From: Pterobdella sp. o SKG-2022 | Lineage: Eukaryota > Annelida > Clitellata > Hirudinida > Piscicolidae | Length of the DNA stretch: 64,000 bases | Assembly (NCBI GenBank): GCA_964035795.1 | Contig: OZ038327.1 | Span: forward strand, 5,385,174-5,449,173 | Reading direction: 5' to 3' | Part shown: piece after piece, positions 47,095 through 64,000 of the stretch | Position numbering within the stretch: the first letter of the stretch is position 1 | How the letters are laid out: each line of letters begins with the position of its first letter | Notes under the pieces: model-generated | Databases searched by the model: none | Told to the model about the DNA's origin: nothing | Seen by the model: the letters and a program-made list of their open reading frames with translations, nothing else | Made by a program: the position numbers and the translations under genes

Positions 47095-47360
47095 ATGAAT
47101 TGTGAGATTTAGATTTAAGATAAAAAAATTTAGATTTTTTGTGAAAAGAGAAAAAAGGAGATGAATTAAGAAATAAAGAATTAAAAAAAAGAAATAGTGG
47201 GTGATAAAATTTTATTGAAATTAGATAAAAAACTACGAGGTTTGAGGTTGAAGAGGAAAACGTGCTGCATAACGATCCAAAAAGGAAAAGCGAATTTGAA
47301 AAGACTAAGTAAAAAATCACGAGAACAGAGCATAGATTTAGAGTATATACGATAAGCAAG
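47095..47360 (-). pseudogene. 5' part of the CR1/L2-like LINE interrupted by the RTE element
   Basis: Minus-strand sequence with the same T/C-rich character as the endonuclease ORF at 43,278. It ends in KSHNSSH just before the RTE element; the ORF resumes as THNFSKL beyond it. Continuity is inferred from this junction and the shared ATGAG. Confidence 0.45.
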
Positions 47361-47773
47361 GAAAAAAATATTGAAATTTCATAAAAAATGAAGTGGAAAC
47401 ATGTTTTGTTTTTTAAATTTCAAAAATGCTAAAGAAATTGTATTTTTTTTCTTTTTTGATTTCAAAATTAACCAACTCGCTACCAGTGATAGTTAGCTTC
47501 ACTAAATACTAGAAAAAGTTAATTGGTATGCGAAGAAACTTCCTTAAAGAAAGTTACATTGTTTTCTACTTTCGTAGAAAACTAAAAATAGTTCTGGTAC
47601 ACTACGTTTATTAATTGAATTAAACAAAAGACGTCGAGTTTTTATCATGTATTGACTATACAATTTTTCTTAATTTAAAAAAAGCTTCAAGTTCTTGAAA
47701 TAATATTTTGCGTTTAATAACTAAAACTTGTAATCAAAGCTTGATCAAAAACAATAAATTAAAATTGCATGAG

Positions 47774-50700
47774 TCATCCATCTCGGCCATCGGCTGCAAC
47801 TTCCGTATCCGATAGAGGTTTTGCAAATTTCTCACTTTTCATATAAAAATTTTCTATGTCTTCAATAGTTTCGGGTAAAGCCGAACCACTGGTGTCAGGA
47901 AAAATTGTGAGTAAAAGTGAACCTATTAATGCACACACAGTGAATATAACATAGGTTCCTATAGGGAGTATAACGAGCTGTTTGAAAATAAAATTCAATG
48001 TTTAAACAACAAATTTAGGCAGTGAATATGGGTGTGATTGATTGAACGATGCTCCAGTACTTGGTGAAAGTGAGACTGCACCACCGTATGTAAACTATCG
48101 TTAAAAGTCATTTATGTTGACAAGTTATATAGAGTTATAAAACTGGTGTTGATATGGGGAAATATAGTAACCAGGTAAGCGGTGAAAGAACTCAAAACTT
48201 GTCCCAATCGGCTGAACAGCATGCATAAACTAACGGCTCTACTCCTTATGAACATTTACTTTGTTTTGTATTAACAAAAACTATTTTGAAAGGTTTTTGT
48301 AAAAATTAATTCCATTCATTAAAAAAATGGGAAATTTCTAATAAAACATGAAACCTCAAATTTGTAGGAAATAAAATAGATGGATAAACATGTACCAGAG
48401 CAGATAGCATGCTAATAGAAAACTTTGCTAGAACACCAAGAATAAGAGTAGTATAGTTTGTGATATTTCGACCTGGAATTTAATGAAAATGATTTTATGG
48501 TTTTTAACTCAACACTTTCGTTTATGATTTTGAATTTTGTTGATAAAGTACTTTTATAATCATAAGCTTTACTCGTGAGGGATAGAAAGATACAGGCTAG
48601 AAATGTCAATGTGGCCGTCAGAAGCATGGAAGCGATCATCAAAGTTTTTAAGGTGTATCTGCATTATTGTTATATGAGTTTTATAAAACTTATAGTTTTG
48701 ATCTTTTAAAAACATTTTTTTCATCATGAGAAGATTTTGTTCACAAGATTCGCCTGGTCACGTTTAAGAAGAAAAATAAAAACAAATGTTGAGATTTAAA
48801 GATGACAGTTGGGGAAAATTACGGCTCGTTACTAAAAATTGGCTATAATACTGAAAATTAACTTGAAGTAGGCTTTACTTTTTAACAAATTCAATTAAAT
48901 TTTAACAGTGAAATTCTATAAATTGGTCCAATTTAAACTAAACACGCCTTCAACGCCTCGTTTTTTAGCCAAGTATGAGTAACAATTGATTTTGAGATAA
49001 CTCGAAAAATGCATACTTTTTCAAAAGAATTGCGCAAAAGAATCCTGCTGGAATTGAGATTGAAAGGTTGAGAAAAGCGCTAAGAAATCGGTTAGATGAT
49101 AATGATGTCAATATGAAACCCAAGCCGAAGGTTATATAAGACTTGAAACTGAAAAATAAATGTTTAAATAATTTATAAAAAAAGCATTCAATTGAAAAAT
49201 TCGTTGTTTGATGTTTTGGATCAAGGATTCGTACACCTCGTTTGACGATTGTGATAAAATTAAAAAATGATTGGATATTTATTTAAAATTTCGATCCCAA
49301 GAATAATTGAAGGAAACTCACAGCAAAACTATACTGAACAACATATGTTTAAGGAGGTAGGGATTTCGGTAGATTTCCTTGATGGAATAATGTGTCTTCA
49401 ACTTTCCATCTGACTTGAAGATGGATTTGAAAGAAGTTTTCAAAGTGGATGCTATTTTTTGTAAAAAAGTTTTTTTTTCGAAATAGTTTTTCTTTTGAGG
49501 TAAGTTACCATCTTGCCGATGTCGTGCCAAGATGGGCGTTGTGAATGCGATATTGTTCAGCTTCCCTGCGCTTAGCAGAATTTTATCAGCTTTCTTTATC
49601 TTGTTATTTGCGTGTAACCAATACACTGATTTTGGTAAAAACAAACTGGAAAATGTAAAATAAAAATTAAACATATATGAATCAAATTCAATTTGAATAT
49701 ATACGAAGCATAAATTTCTTTGACGAACTAACTTACATTAAAATTGGTAAGACTAATAGACCGAACAAATTCAAAATTCTTTCAAAGTTTCTCCAATTTC
49801 GAATGAAATATGCTAGAATTACAAAAATAGTCAAGTTAATTCCAATGTGTGAATAACTGCAGCTAACAACAATATCCCTGTTCTGGCTTGAAGTTGTTTC
49901 AGTGAGATATAAAAAAAAAACCATAGACATCACCTTCAAAATATAAATGAAATTTATAATATAAAATGACAGTTTTCATAAAATTTTTAAATAAAAACTA
50001 ACGTCGAAAGACGCCATAAAAAATTTCCCGATTACAAAAGCTGTATAACTAGCAGCAAATGAGTTGAATATGCCTGTGATAGAAATGAGAAACAAAAACA
50101 ACAATAAAACAGCTTTTCGTCCAAAAGTGTCAGCTAAGCCAGCTAGAAAAGCCGCAACGCAGCACCCAAGGAAACATATCATTCGTGAAAAAGGTACATG
50201 AATTAACTTGTCACAAACAAGGTCCCACTTGAAATCAATATAAATCAGATAATTAAATATGTGAACCGTGAGAAACGATATAATATAAATATTTTTAATC
50301 ACGATTTTCTGATCCTATCAAAACAACATCACCTCGTTGACAATTGTTATGCCGCAATCTTCATCGTCATACTCCCAGCCATCGATGCAATCGATTGTGT
50401 CGTTACTAACAGATGAATTGACAAACATTGAGCAAGATTCAAAGCTTCCATTTTCATTTTTAAGGATCCATTGTTCTTTTGAAGAGTTGTCTGGGATTTT
50501 GCAGTGGTGCTTCGGTATGTAATCTGAGTGCGCAGAAATTTTCATCGCTTGTTTTAATAGATTTATGACAATTTGCGCAATCAGTCTCAAAATCGTTATA
50601 TTTGACTCATTATTAAAAATTTATCGTTAACACATAAATTTTTAAAAAATGTGTGAAGTTATAGAACTTCCCACGTAGCTTACGTGTCTAACCAGAAAAA

Positions 50701-50819
50701 GTGAAAAAGTACATGTTCCACTCGGGTGTGGGTTGAATCAAGAAAAGAACCATAAAAAAACATAATATCTGCCACTTCTTTAAGAAACCAAGTTTCTCCA
50801 TTGCTTCATCCACCTCCAT
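47774..50819 (-). CDS. SLC22-family organic ion transporter (MFS), 10 exons
   Basis: Ten exons with GT-AG introns join in one frame of 566 codons: 50819-50693, 50547-50333, 50227-50003, 49933-49737, 49645-49322, 49148-49017, 48658-48573, 48472-48355, 48244-48172, 47977-47774. Introns are 69-358 bases. The start MEVDEAMEKLGFLKKWQ is typical of SLC22 proteins. A large extracellular loop has Cys residues and N-glycosylation sites (NSS, NDT), with KHHCKIP and CIDGWEYD, then TIVNEWDLVCDK. The MFS motif GLADTFGRK is in exon 3; AYFIRNWRNFE in exon 4. Exon 5 has LPKSVYWL where LPESPRWL is usual. Exon 9 has LCMLFSRLGQVL and exon 10 LPETIEDIENF. About 12 membrane segments; plasma-membrane uptake of organic cations or anions is the family role. 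The substrate cannot be told. ATTAAA at 47,718-47,713 could be the poly(A) signal. Length fits the family. Confidence 0.9.
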
Positions 50820-51352
50820 GGTGGTGTTTAGTAGGAATTTTGCTTGTTTTCAAATGATTGGTTCAATTTTAGTAGAATCAATTTTAGTTTTAAGCTATAA
50901 AGTAACTTTGTATCAGTTCAGTATCCATTTGTTGTTTTCAGTTGGTACGACAACCTTTTATTCTCTTTTGAAGGTGAAAAACTTTTTGTTGAACTATATA
51001 ACGATAAAAAATATTTTGGAGTTTTAAACATTTTGAGTTCCCAACATTATAGAAATTCAACTTCATAATTATGTTAATTTCAAAGACCTTGCTCAATAAA
51101 TAAGTTTGTCGAATTTGATTATAAATTGTGCGTGCTATTGTTGTGTGCAAGCTGTTTTAAAAAGTTTCCATTGTGACATTCTTTTAGTTAATATACTGTA
51201 AATAAAACATATAAAAATTTTTTGTTCTATTTTGAAGTGAAACGTCTATAATAGTTACCCTTAAATCATTATGAAGTTCATTCTTTATAAACTGATGTTT
51301 TACTAAATATTTTTAAGCTTTTCCAATAATTTTATTTCTCATAATAACAATA
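50820..51352. other. Upstream flank of the SLC22 gene
   Basis: No second gene seen. It should contain the 5' untranslated region and promoter of the minus-strand transporter, but no clear TATA or CCAAT arrangement was identified. Confidence 0.35.
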
Positions 51353-51401
51353 AGACTGCTGAGTGCACATTTTATTAACCTGACTGCCGTTTTTTATTTA
51401 G

Positions 51402-51605
51402 ACTTTTCCATCAAGTTTAGGCAGAAGTTTAAACAAAAAGAAGTTCAAAAGTTCTAAAAAATTTAACAGTTTTTCTTTTATTGAAAAAAGTATTTTTGGC
51501 TTCAAGAGGATTTCTAAGACATCTGTAAAAGATACTTTGAAAAATCTCAAAAACTGGAATAAAAAACAGTTGCAAATAAATAAAATTAAAAAACTCATGA
51601 ATTAA
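51402..51605 (+). CDS. Hypothetical Lys-rich terminal exon (unit 1)
   Basis: Follows an acceptor-like TTTTTTATTTAG and stays open for 67 codons to a stop at 51,605. Very rich in Lys, Ser and Asn (NKKKFKSSKKFNSFSF, KNLKNWNKKQLQINK). The style resembles the Lys-rich genes at 15.6 kb and 37 kb but is not clearly homologous. The upstream exon is not in the duplicated unit, because homology starts 49 bases before. Confidence 0.3.
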   Translation, partial: TFPSSLGRSLNKKKFKSSKKFNSFSFIEKSIFGFKRISKTSVKDTLKNLKNWNKKQLQINKIKKLMN

Positions 51606-51680
51606 CCGATAGAGTTTTCATAACCGGCTAATTAAAGTCCAAAATCATCTTTGTGAGAAAAAATAAGCCGCGCGATTCTG

Positions 51681-51856
51681 ATTGGTTAGCCATTTATAAG
51701 CAGGATAGGACGGATAGTAAAAACTTTAGGTTAGATATATAAGGAAAAAAAGGATGCCACATTATTGAGAACTAAAGCACTAGCAGAAGACTTTGGAGAA
51801 TAATTCTTCTATCATGTCGGATGAAAATGTAACCATGACGGAACAGAACTACTAAT
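51681..51856 (+). promoter_or_regulatory. Promoter-like segment with a 13-codon ORF (unit 1)
   Basis: ATTGG (inverted CCAAT box) at 51,681 lies about 53 bases before GATATATAAGG (51,734), a TATA-like box. An ATG at 51,815 opens the short frame MSDENVTMTEQNY, then a stop. The spacing suits a polymerase II promoter, but the downstream DNA is LINE debris. A chance arrangement is possible. Confidence 0.3.
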
Positions 51857-51924
51857 TAAAATATTCCAGAAACGCAGATTCAACAAAATGAGTAACATGA
51901 ATCTGCAGTACAACCATTCAACTT

Positions 51925-53235
51925 AAACATTGCAAACTGACATTTATATCAGTATATGCTCCCACTTCGAAAAAAATGTGAAAAAACCATAGAGTCAAAG
52001 AGTATTTCTGGGAACAGTTAATAGCCGTCCTACAAAAATTTTAAAACGTGATATGATGGTCATTGTGAGGGGCTTTTAACGCAAAAACAGTTCAAAAGAA
52101 AAAAAATTTTTTAGTGCCACAAGCGAATTCGGTAAGAGGGAACTAAACAGCAGTGGACACACTCTTCATCAGCTATTAAAAAACCCAGCTTTATCATCGC
52201 CAAAACACTCTTCAAACATAAATTATCTCACAGAACAATTAGACATCCGCTGAATACTAAACAAAAATCAGTCATCATGGTCAACCAAAAAGAATCCATA
52301 AAGAAAACATTGACTTCTTGTTACACATCTCCTATTTACAAGGTCATGCAAAATGACGCTGTTTTATATCATCAGTTTGCTGATGATATCGCTTCCTTTA
52401 CCAATGGTTCTTACCTTGATCTTCACTCCAGATTTTTGAATGCATCAGCAAACTCAATTACTGGCTTTCTTAAAATCAACTTACTTTGAAACCCAAAAAA
52501 GATTAAATGCTGTTCGTTGACAGCTCTATACTTTTTTTCAAAAGCAATGACTACCGAAGTTATCTTTGCCGGCACTACATTTTCTGTAACTTTTAAACTC
52601 AAAATACTAGGTATGACTCTCAATTCTAGCCTCAACTTTAGACACTTTGCCTCTCAGATTATACAAGCAAAAAATTTTCATTTCTGTGCGATGAAACAAA
52701 AAAAAATTGTTATTTTCAAGCAGTGTCGTTGCTTTGACTTTTTTTTAGTTTTTTCCAGGCTCGACTAATACAACTCCCTACTTTGCCGGCTCCCGAGCTA
52801 TCTCATTTTCAAGTTGCAATCTTTCCAAAATTGCACTGTCAAAATTGCCTTTCAAACCGATTCCTATTCTTAGCTTGCCTCGATCTTTTTTGAGTTACTG
52901 TGGTTCACCACTAACTTTTCATACTTCAATCAGCCGCTTTATTTATATAAGCTTCTTTCTATCATACAGACACATGAGTCTTTCAGTTCTTCGAACTTAG
53001 GTTCATGGTTGCATAAGCCTATTTTTTCTAACTCTTCTTCATGTTGCTCTTTTTACATAAAATCACTCATTTATGGTGTTTTCATCTGTTCAACCTACTT
53101 ATTTCGCCTTCTCTTAAGAACTTTCGCAAGCATTCAAAAACGCATTTATGTAGCCGCATTCTCTACTGACTACGCAAGGGCCTTTCTAGTTCCAAATTTA
53201 AAAATTATTAAAAAATTGTTGTATTATTTGAATTA
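51925..53235 (+). pseudogene. LINE fragments: endonuclease piece then CR1/L2-like RT piece (unit 1)
   Basis: 51,935-52,250: LTFISVYAPTSKKN, GAFNAKT and AKTLFKHKLSHRT, an endonuclease piece. 52,277-53,235: a different family, with YHQFADDIASFTNGSYLDLH (intact catalytic Asp pair, 52,370), LKILGMTLNSSLNFRHFASQ and the C-terminal SIQKRIYVAAFSTDYARAF. Order and families suggest two old fragments brought together. Confidence 0.65.
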
Positions 53236-53269
53236 ACATTTTTTCTAGTTTTCCACTATCTTTGGTTCC

Positions 53270-56655
<3,386 letters not shown>

Positions 56656-56689
56656 GTTGTATTCTTTGAATTTACATTTTTTCTAGTTT

Positions 56690-57396
56690 TCTACTTTTGA
56701 AAAAAAATCTCGGAAGGGCTAGAAAAGGAAAAGCAACTAGATCTCATTTACTAAAAAGTTGAAGCTCTAGCTTTATTACCAAAAAAAGTGTAAAAAGACA
56801 ATTGCCATCTCAACAGAGCAAAAAAAAAATAGGTAAAAAAAATCCAAAAAACTAAGACTATAAAATTTTTTAAAAACCTTATAAATAAAATAAAAACAAA
56901 ATCTGGGTTCACTTTTAATTTACAGGCGTCGTCATCAAAACAAAAATCTTCCATAACAAACTGAATAAATATTTCAAAATGCGTGTATTTTACCCATATT
57001 TGTGTGCTGTAATCTTCTTTCTTTTTTATGGATGTGGTTCGTTTTTTATAAATTGTTTATGAATTCAATTTTGAATAAAAGTTTGATGAAAAAATTTTTT
57101 TGTTAATTAATAAACAATAATTTAATTTATTAAAATAAAACTCAAGTTCATAAGAATAAAAATATACGGTGTATTTAAAAGCTGAAATTCAATTTCTTAA
57201 ATACAGAAGACTTTCTAGATGAAAGGAATATATTTTTCTATAGCTATAGCTCTGATATAAGATTTTACTAGGAGGACGACTCTAAGTCTCCTTTTCATTT
57301 TTATTTTGTGAATGAGACATGTACTCCAACTTTAGAGAAAAAAAGTTTGTACCCAGTTTATTTTAAAAATTTGGTTTTGTATTTAAAATAACATGT
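56690..57396 (+). repeat. Unclassified dispersed repeat, copy e (long form)
   Basis: GGCTAGAAAAGGAAAAGCAA (56,716) and ACAATTGCCAT match copy c. The core (GGGTTCACTTTTAATTTACA, GGCGTCGTCATCAAAAC, ATGGATGTGGTTCG) lies at 56,903-57,045, and ATTTGGTTTTGTATTT (57,369) is shared with copy b. The right end is cut by the N gap. Confidence 0.7.
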
Positions 57397-57596
57397 NNNN
57401 NNNNNNNNNNNNNNNNNNNNNNNNNNNNNNNNNNNNNNNNNNNNNNNNNNNNNNNNNNNNNNNNNNNNNNNNNNNNNNNNNNNNNNNNNNNNNNNNNNNN
57501 NNNNNNNNNNNNNNNNNNNNNNNNNNNNNNNNNNNNNNNNNNNNNNNNNNNNNNNNNNNNNNNNNNNNNNNNNNNNNNNNNNNNNNNNNNNNNNNN
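57397..57596. other. Assembly gap (200 N)
   Basis: Exactly 200 N. It lies between the two units of the 5-kb duplication. Confidence 0.99.
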
Positions 57597-58806
57597 GAAA
57601 CAAATTAATCATTGAGAAGGCAGTTTGATAACTGATGAGTGACCACATGTTGTTTTGTGCACACATACATGTAGGTGTGGAGGGGTTGACATATCGTATG
57701 TGAATGAAAGTTTGAGATAGATTAAAAAAGTTCGTTATGAAATGAATTCGTACGAGTTTCAACTTATCTGTGATTAATATGAACTGAGTTTTATAAAGAT
57801 TTGAAGCGTTTCCAATGTTTTTTAGATACAAGTTAGTTTTAATTTGACGACATATGTGGTTTTTTGAAAGCGTTTAAAAGGGAATTTATTTTATCATTTA
57901 GATACAAATTTTTTCATTTCTATAAATAACTTTTTCCTGGAATCTTAAGTTTTAAAGTTTTTTCATGAGAAAATTCCACAATTTGTTTTCACAGTTGAAA
58001 ATATATTTGTTTAATAAATATACATTTGAAGATATAGTTCTGTGGTGTTAAAAACTTGGTGCAGTGTTTACAAATTCATTTTGAAACAATTCATGAAGTG
58101 ATGATGAGCTTCATTGAAGGCAGTATTTGTTAGCAATAAAAATGTTATAGTATTAAACAATTTTTACTTATCATGAAGAATAAATTCAATGTGATCATTA
58201 GCAATTAAACTGTTTTGTGTTAGAGTTGAAATTTTAAATTCATCATAAGTTTTCAAATGAAAATATATGTGTCAGCTTGCTTGAAAGAAAAGGTTTTTGT
58301 AACAGATTATTTGAAAATGCATGAAATTCTCACAAAAGTTGAAATAAGCTTAAGTTTTAAACAAATGTATTGTCATATGCTTATAATTAAAAGTTCATTT
58401 TGTGATTCCAAGTAATTTAAAAAGGATATTTGAAAAGCAGGTTGTAAAAGCTTTTTCTTTGCTTTTTATGTTATGACTTTTGAATTGCACTTCCAAAATC
58501 AAAGTATAAATACTTTTTGTGAATTAAAACAAAAATTATTTTTATTTTCAAACATTTTTTGTTTGAATGTCAATATTTGTTTTAGTTTTTTTTCGTAAAT
58601 TGCAACAAAAAAACATTTAAGTTTTTTGAGTTTCCAACAAATTTTTCATTTTAATAAAATGGAAAACTTCAAAAGATAAAAATTTTTCCCGTCTTTGAAG
58701 AACTGAACATGGAAAATTTTGAAAACTCAAATTAGAAAAAGTTTATTTTTTGAATAAAAATACTCGCCTTAATTTAAAAAACTTCTCTAACATTCTCTTT
58801 CAATAC
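57597..58806. other. No gene seen
   Basis: AT-rich sequence between the N gap and the second duplication unit. No coding sense or repeat was recognised. Confidence 0.35.
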
Positions 58807-58855
58807 AGACTGCTGAGTGCACATTTTATTAACCTGACTGCCGTTTTTTATTTAG

Positions 58856-59059
58856 ACTTTTCCATCAAGTTTAGGCAGAAGTTTAAACAAAAAGAAGTTC
58901 AAAAGTTCTAAAAAATTTAACAGTTTTTCTTTTATTGAAAAAAGTATTTTTGGCTTCAAGAGGATTTCTAAGACATCTGTAAAAGATACTTTGAAAAATC
59001 TCAAAAACTGGAATAAAAAACAGTTGCAAATAAATAAAATTAAAAAACTCATGAATTAA
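58856..59059 (+). CDS. Hypothetical Lys-rich terminal exon (unit 2)
   Basis: Identical to 51,402-51,605, including the acceptor-like sequence. The DNA upstream differs from unit 1 from base 58,806 leftwards. Confidence 0.3.
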   Translation, partial: TFPSSLGRSLNKKKFKSSKKFNSFSFIEKSIFGFKRISKTSVKDTLKNLKNWNKKQLQINKIKKLMN

Positions 59060-59134
59060 CCGATAGAGTTTTCATAACCGGCTAATTAAAGTCCAAAATC
59101 ATCTTTGTGAGAAAAAATAAGCCGCGCGATTCTG

Positions 59135-59310
59135 ATTGGTTAGCCATTTATAAGCAGGATAGGACGGATAGTAAAAACTTTAGGTTAGATATATAAGGAA
59201 AAAAAGGATGCCACATTATTGAGAACTAAAGCACTAGCAGAAGACTTTGGAGAATAATTCTTCTATCATGTCGGATGAAAATGTAACCATGACGGAACAG
59301 AACTACTAAT
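59135..59310 (+). promoter_or_regulatory. Promoter-like segment with a 13-codon ORF (unit 2)
   Basis: Same ATTGG, TATATAAGG and short MSDENVTMTEQNY frame as unit 1, with no change seen. Confidence 0.3.
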
Positions 59311-59378
59311 TAAAATATTCCAGAAACGCAGATTCAACAAAATGAGTAACATGAATCTGCAGTACAACCATTCAACTT

Positions 59379-60689
59379 AAACATTGCAAACTGACATTTA
59401 TATCAGTATATGCTCCCACTTCGAAAAAAATGCGAAAAAACCATAGAGTCAAAGAGTATTTCTGGGAACAGTTAATAGCCGTCCTACAAAAATTTTAAAA
59501 CGTGATATGATGGTCATTGTGAGGGGCTTTTAACGCAAAAACAGTTCAAAAGAAAAAAAATTTTTTAGTGCCACAAGCGAATTCGGTAAGAGGGAACTAA
59601 ACAGCAGTGGACACACTCTTCATCAGCTATTAAAAAACCCAGCTTTATCATCACCAAAACACTCTTCAAACATAAATTATCTCACAGAACAATTAGACAT
59701 CCGCTGAATACTAAACAAAAATCAGTCATCATGGTCAACCAAAAAGAATCCATAAAGAAAACATTGACTTCTTGTTACACATCTCCTATTTACAAGGTCA
59801 TGCAAAATGACGCTGTTTTATATCATCAGTTTGCTGATGATATCGCTTCCTTTACCAATGGTTCTTACCTTGATCTTCACTCCAGATTTTTGAATGCATC
59901 AGCAAACTCAATTACTGGCTTTCTTAAAATCAACTTACTTTGAAACCCAAAAAAGATTAAATGCTGTTCGTTGACAGCTCTATACTTTTTTTCAAAAGCA
60001 ATGACTACCGAAGTTATCTTTGCCGGCACTACATTTTCTGTAACTTTTAAACTCAAAATACTAGGTATGACTCTCAATTCTAGCCTCAACTTTAGACACT
60101 TTGCCTCTCAGATTATACAAGCAAAAAATTTTCATTTCTGTGCGATGAAACAAAAAAAAATTGTTATTTTCAAGCAGTGTCGTTGCTTTGACTTTTTTTT
60201 AGTTTTTTCCAGGCTCGACTAATACAACTCCCTACTTTGCCGGCTCCCGAGCTATCTCATTTTCAAGTTGCAATCTTTCCAAAATTGCACTGTCAAAATT
60301 GCCTTTCAAACCGATTCCTATTCTTAGCTTGCCTCGATCTTTTTTGAGTTACTGTGGTTCACCACTAACTTTTCATACTTCAATCAGCCGCTTTATTTAT
60401 ATAAGCTTCTTTCTATCATACAGACACATGAGTCTTTCAGTTCTTCGAACTTAGGTTCATGGTTGCATAAGCCTATTTTTTCTAACTCTTCTTCATGTTG
60501 CTCTTTTTACATAAAATCACTCATTTATGGTGTTTTCATCTGTTCAACCTACTTATTTCGCCTTCTCTTAAGAACTTTCGCAAGCATTCAAAAACGCATT
60601 TATGTAGCCGCATTCTCTACTGACTACGCAAGGGCCTTTCTAGTTCCAAATTTAAAAATTATTAAAAAATTGTTGTATTATTTGAATTA
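59379..60689 (+). pseudogene. LINE fragments: endonuclease piece then CR1/L2-like RT piece (unit 2)
   Basis: Copy of 51,925-53,235 with two substitutions noticed (59,433 C; 59,653 A). Both fragments carry the same stops as in unit 1. Confidence 0.65.
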
Positions 60690-60723
60690 ACATTTTTTCT
60701 AGTTTTCCACTATCTTTGGTTCC

Positions 60724-63998
<3,275 letters not shown>

Positions 63999-64000
63999 GT

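Noticed and set aside
46859..47359. 166-codon minus-strand ORF as a separate gene
   Set aside because: Its lower half is a shadow of the RTE C-terminus; only the part above 47,095 is treated as CR1/L2-like sequence.

Overview
The window is a gene-poor, AT-rich (by eye roughly 70% A+T) stretch of a metazoan, probably invertebrate, nuclear genome. The evidence for this is one intact multi-exon SLC22-type transporter gene with GT-AG introns, several clades of LINE retrotransposons, tRNA-derived SINEs, Tc1/mariner and piggyBac transposase remnants, and long (TAA)n arrays. No species can be named from the sequence. Two 200-N runs show it is a draft scaffold.

Layout. 0.7-11.3 kb: eroded LINE pieces, including a Jockey/I-group element with an RNase H region that is itself split by a foldback MITE, and a LINE ending in three zinc fingers. 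11.5-16.2 kb: a composite repeat (a Thr-rich terminal exon facing an antisense RT fragment), a further LINE piece, and a spliced Lys-rich tandem-repeat gene. 16.8-20.9 kb: more LINE pieces and an unclassified dispersed repeat with a SINE inside it. 21.4-34.0 kb: four R2/R4-type (restriction-like-endonuclease) LINEs, all on the + strand and head to tail, each followed by an (AAT)n tract. 34.0-42.9 kb: a tiny internally deleted LINE, a second composite repeat, a piggyBac fragment, a decayed inverted copy of the Lys-rich gene, a SINE, a MITE, a Tc1 pseudogene and a third composite repeat. 43.2-47.4 kb: an RTE-type LINE nested in an antisense CR1/L2-like endonuclease gene. 47.8-50.8 kb: the SLC22 gene on the - strand, ten exons giving one open frame of 566 codons. 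51.35-56.66 kb and 58.81-64.0 kb: a near-identical direct duplication of more than 5 kb, separated by an unclassified repeat and an N gap.

The SLC22 gene is the only gene I consider complete. The Lys-rich gene has an in-frame splice but an uncertain 5' end. Everything else coding-like is mobile-element debris. In four LINE copies the catalytic Asp pair of the RT box is altered. The most interesting signals are the non-autonomous LINE made of only the two ends of a parent present elsewhere in the window, the thrice-repeated composite unit, the 50-52-residue tandem repeat in an R2/R4-type N-terminal ORF, and the repeated abutment of LINE tails on (AAT)n tracts.
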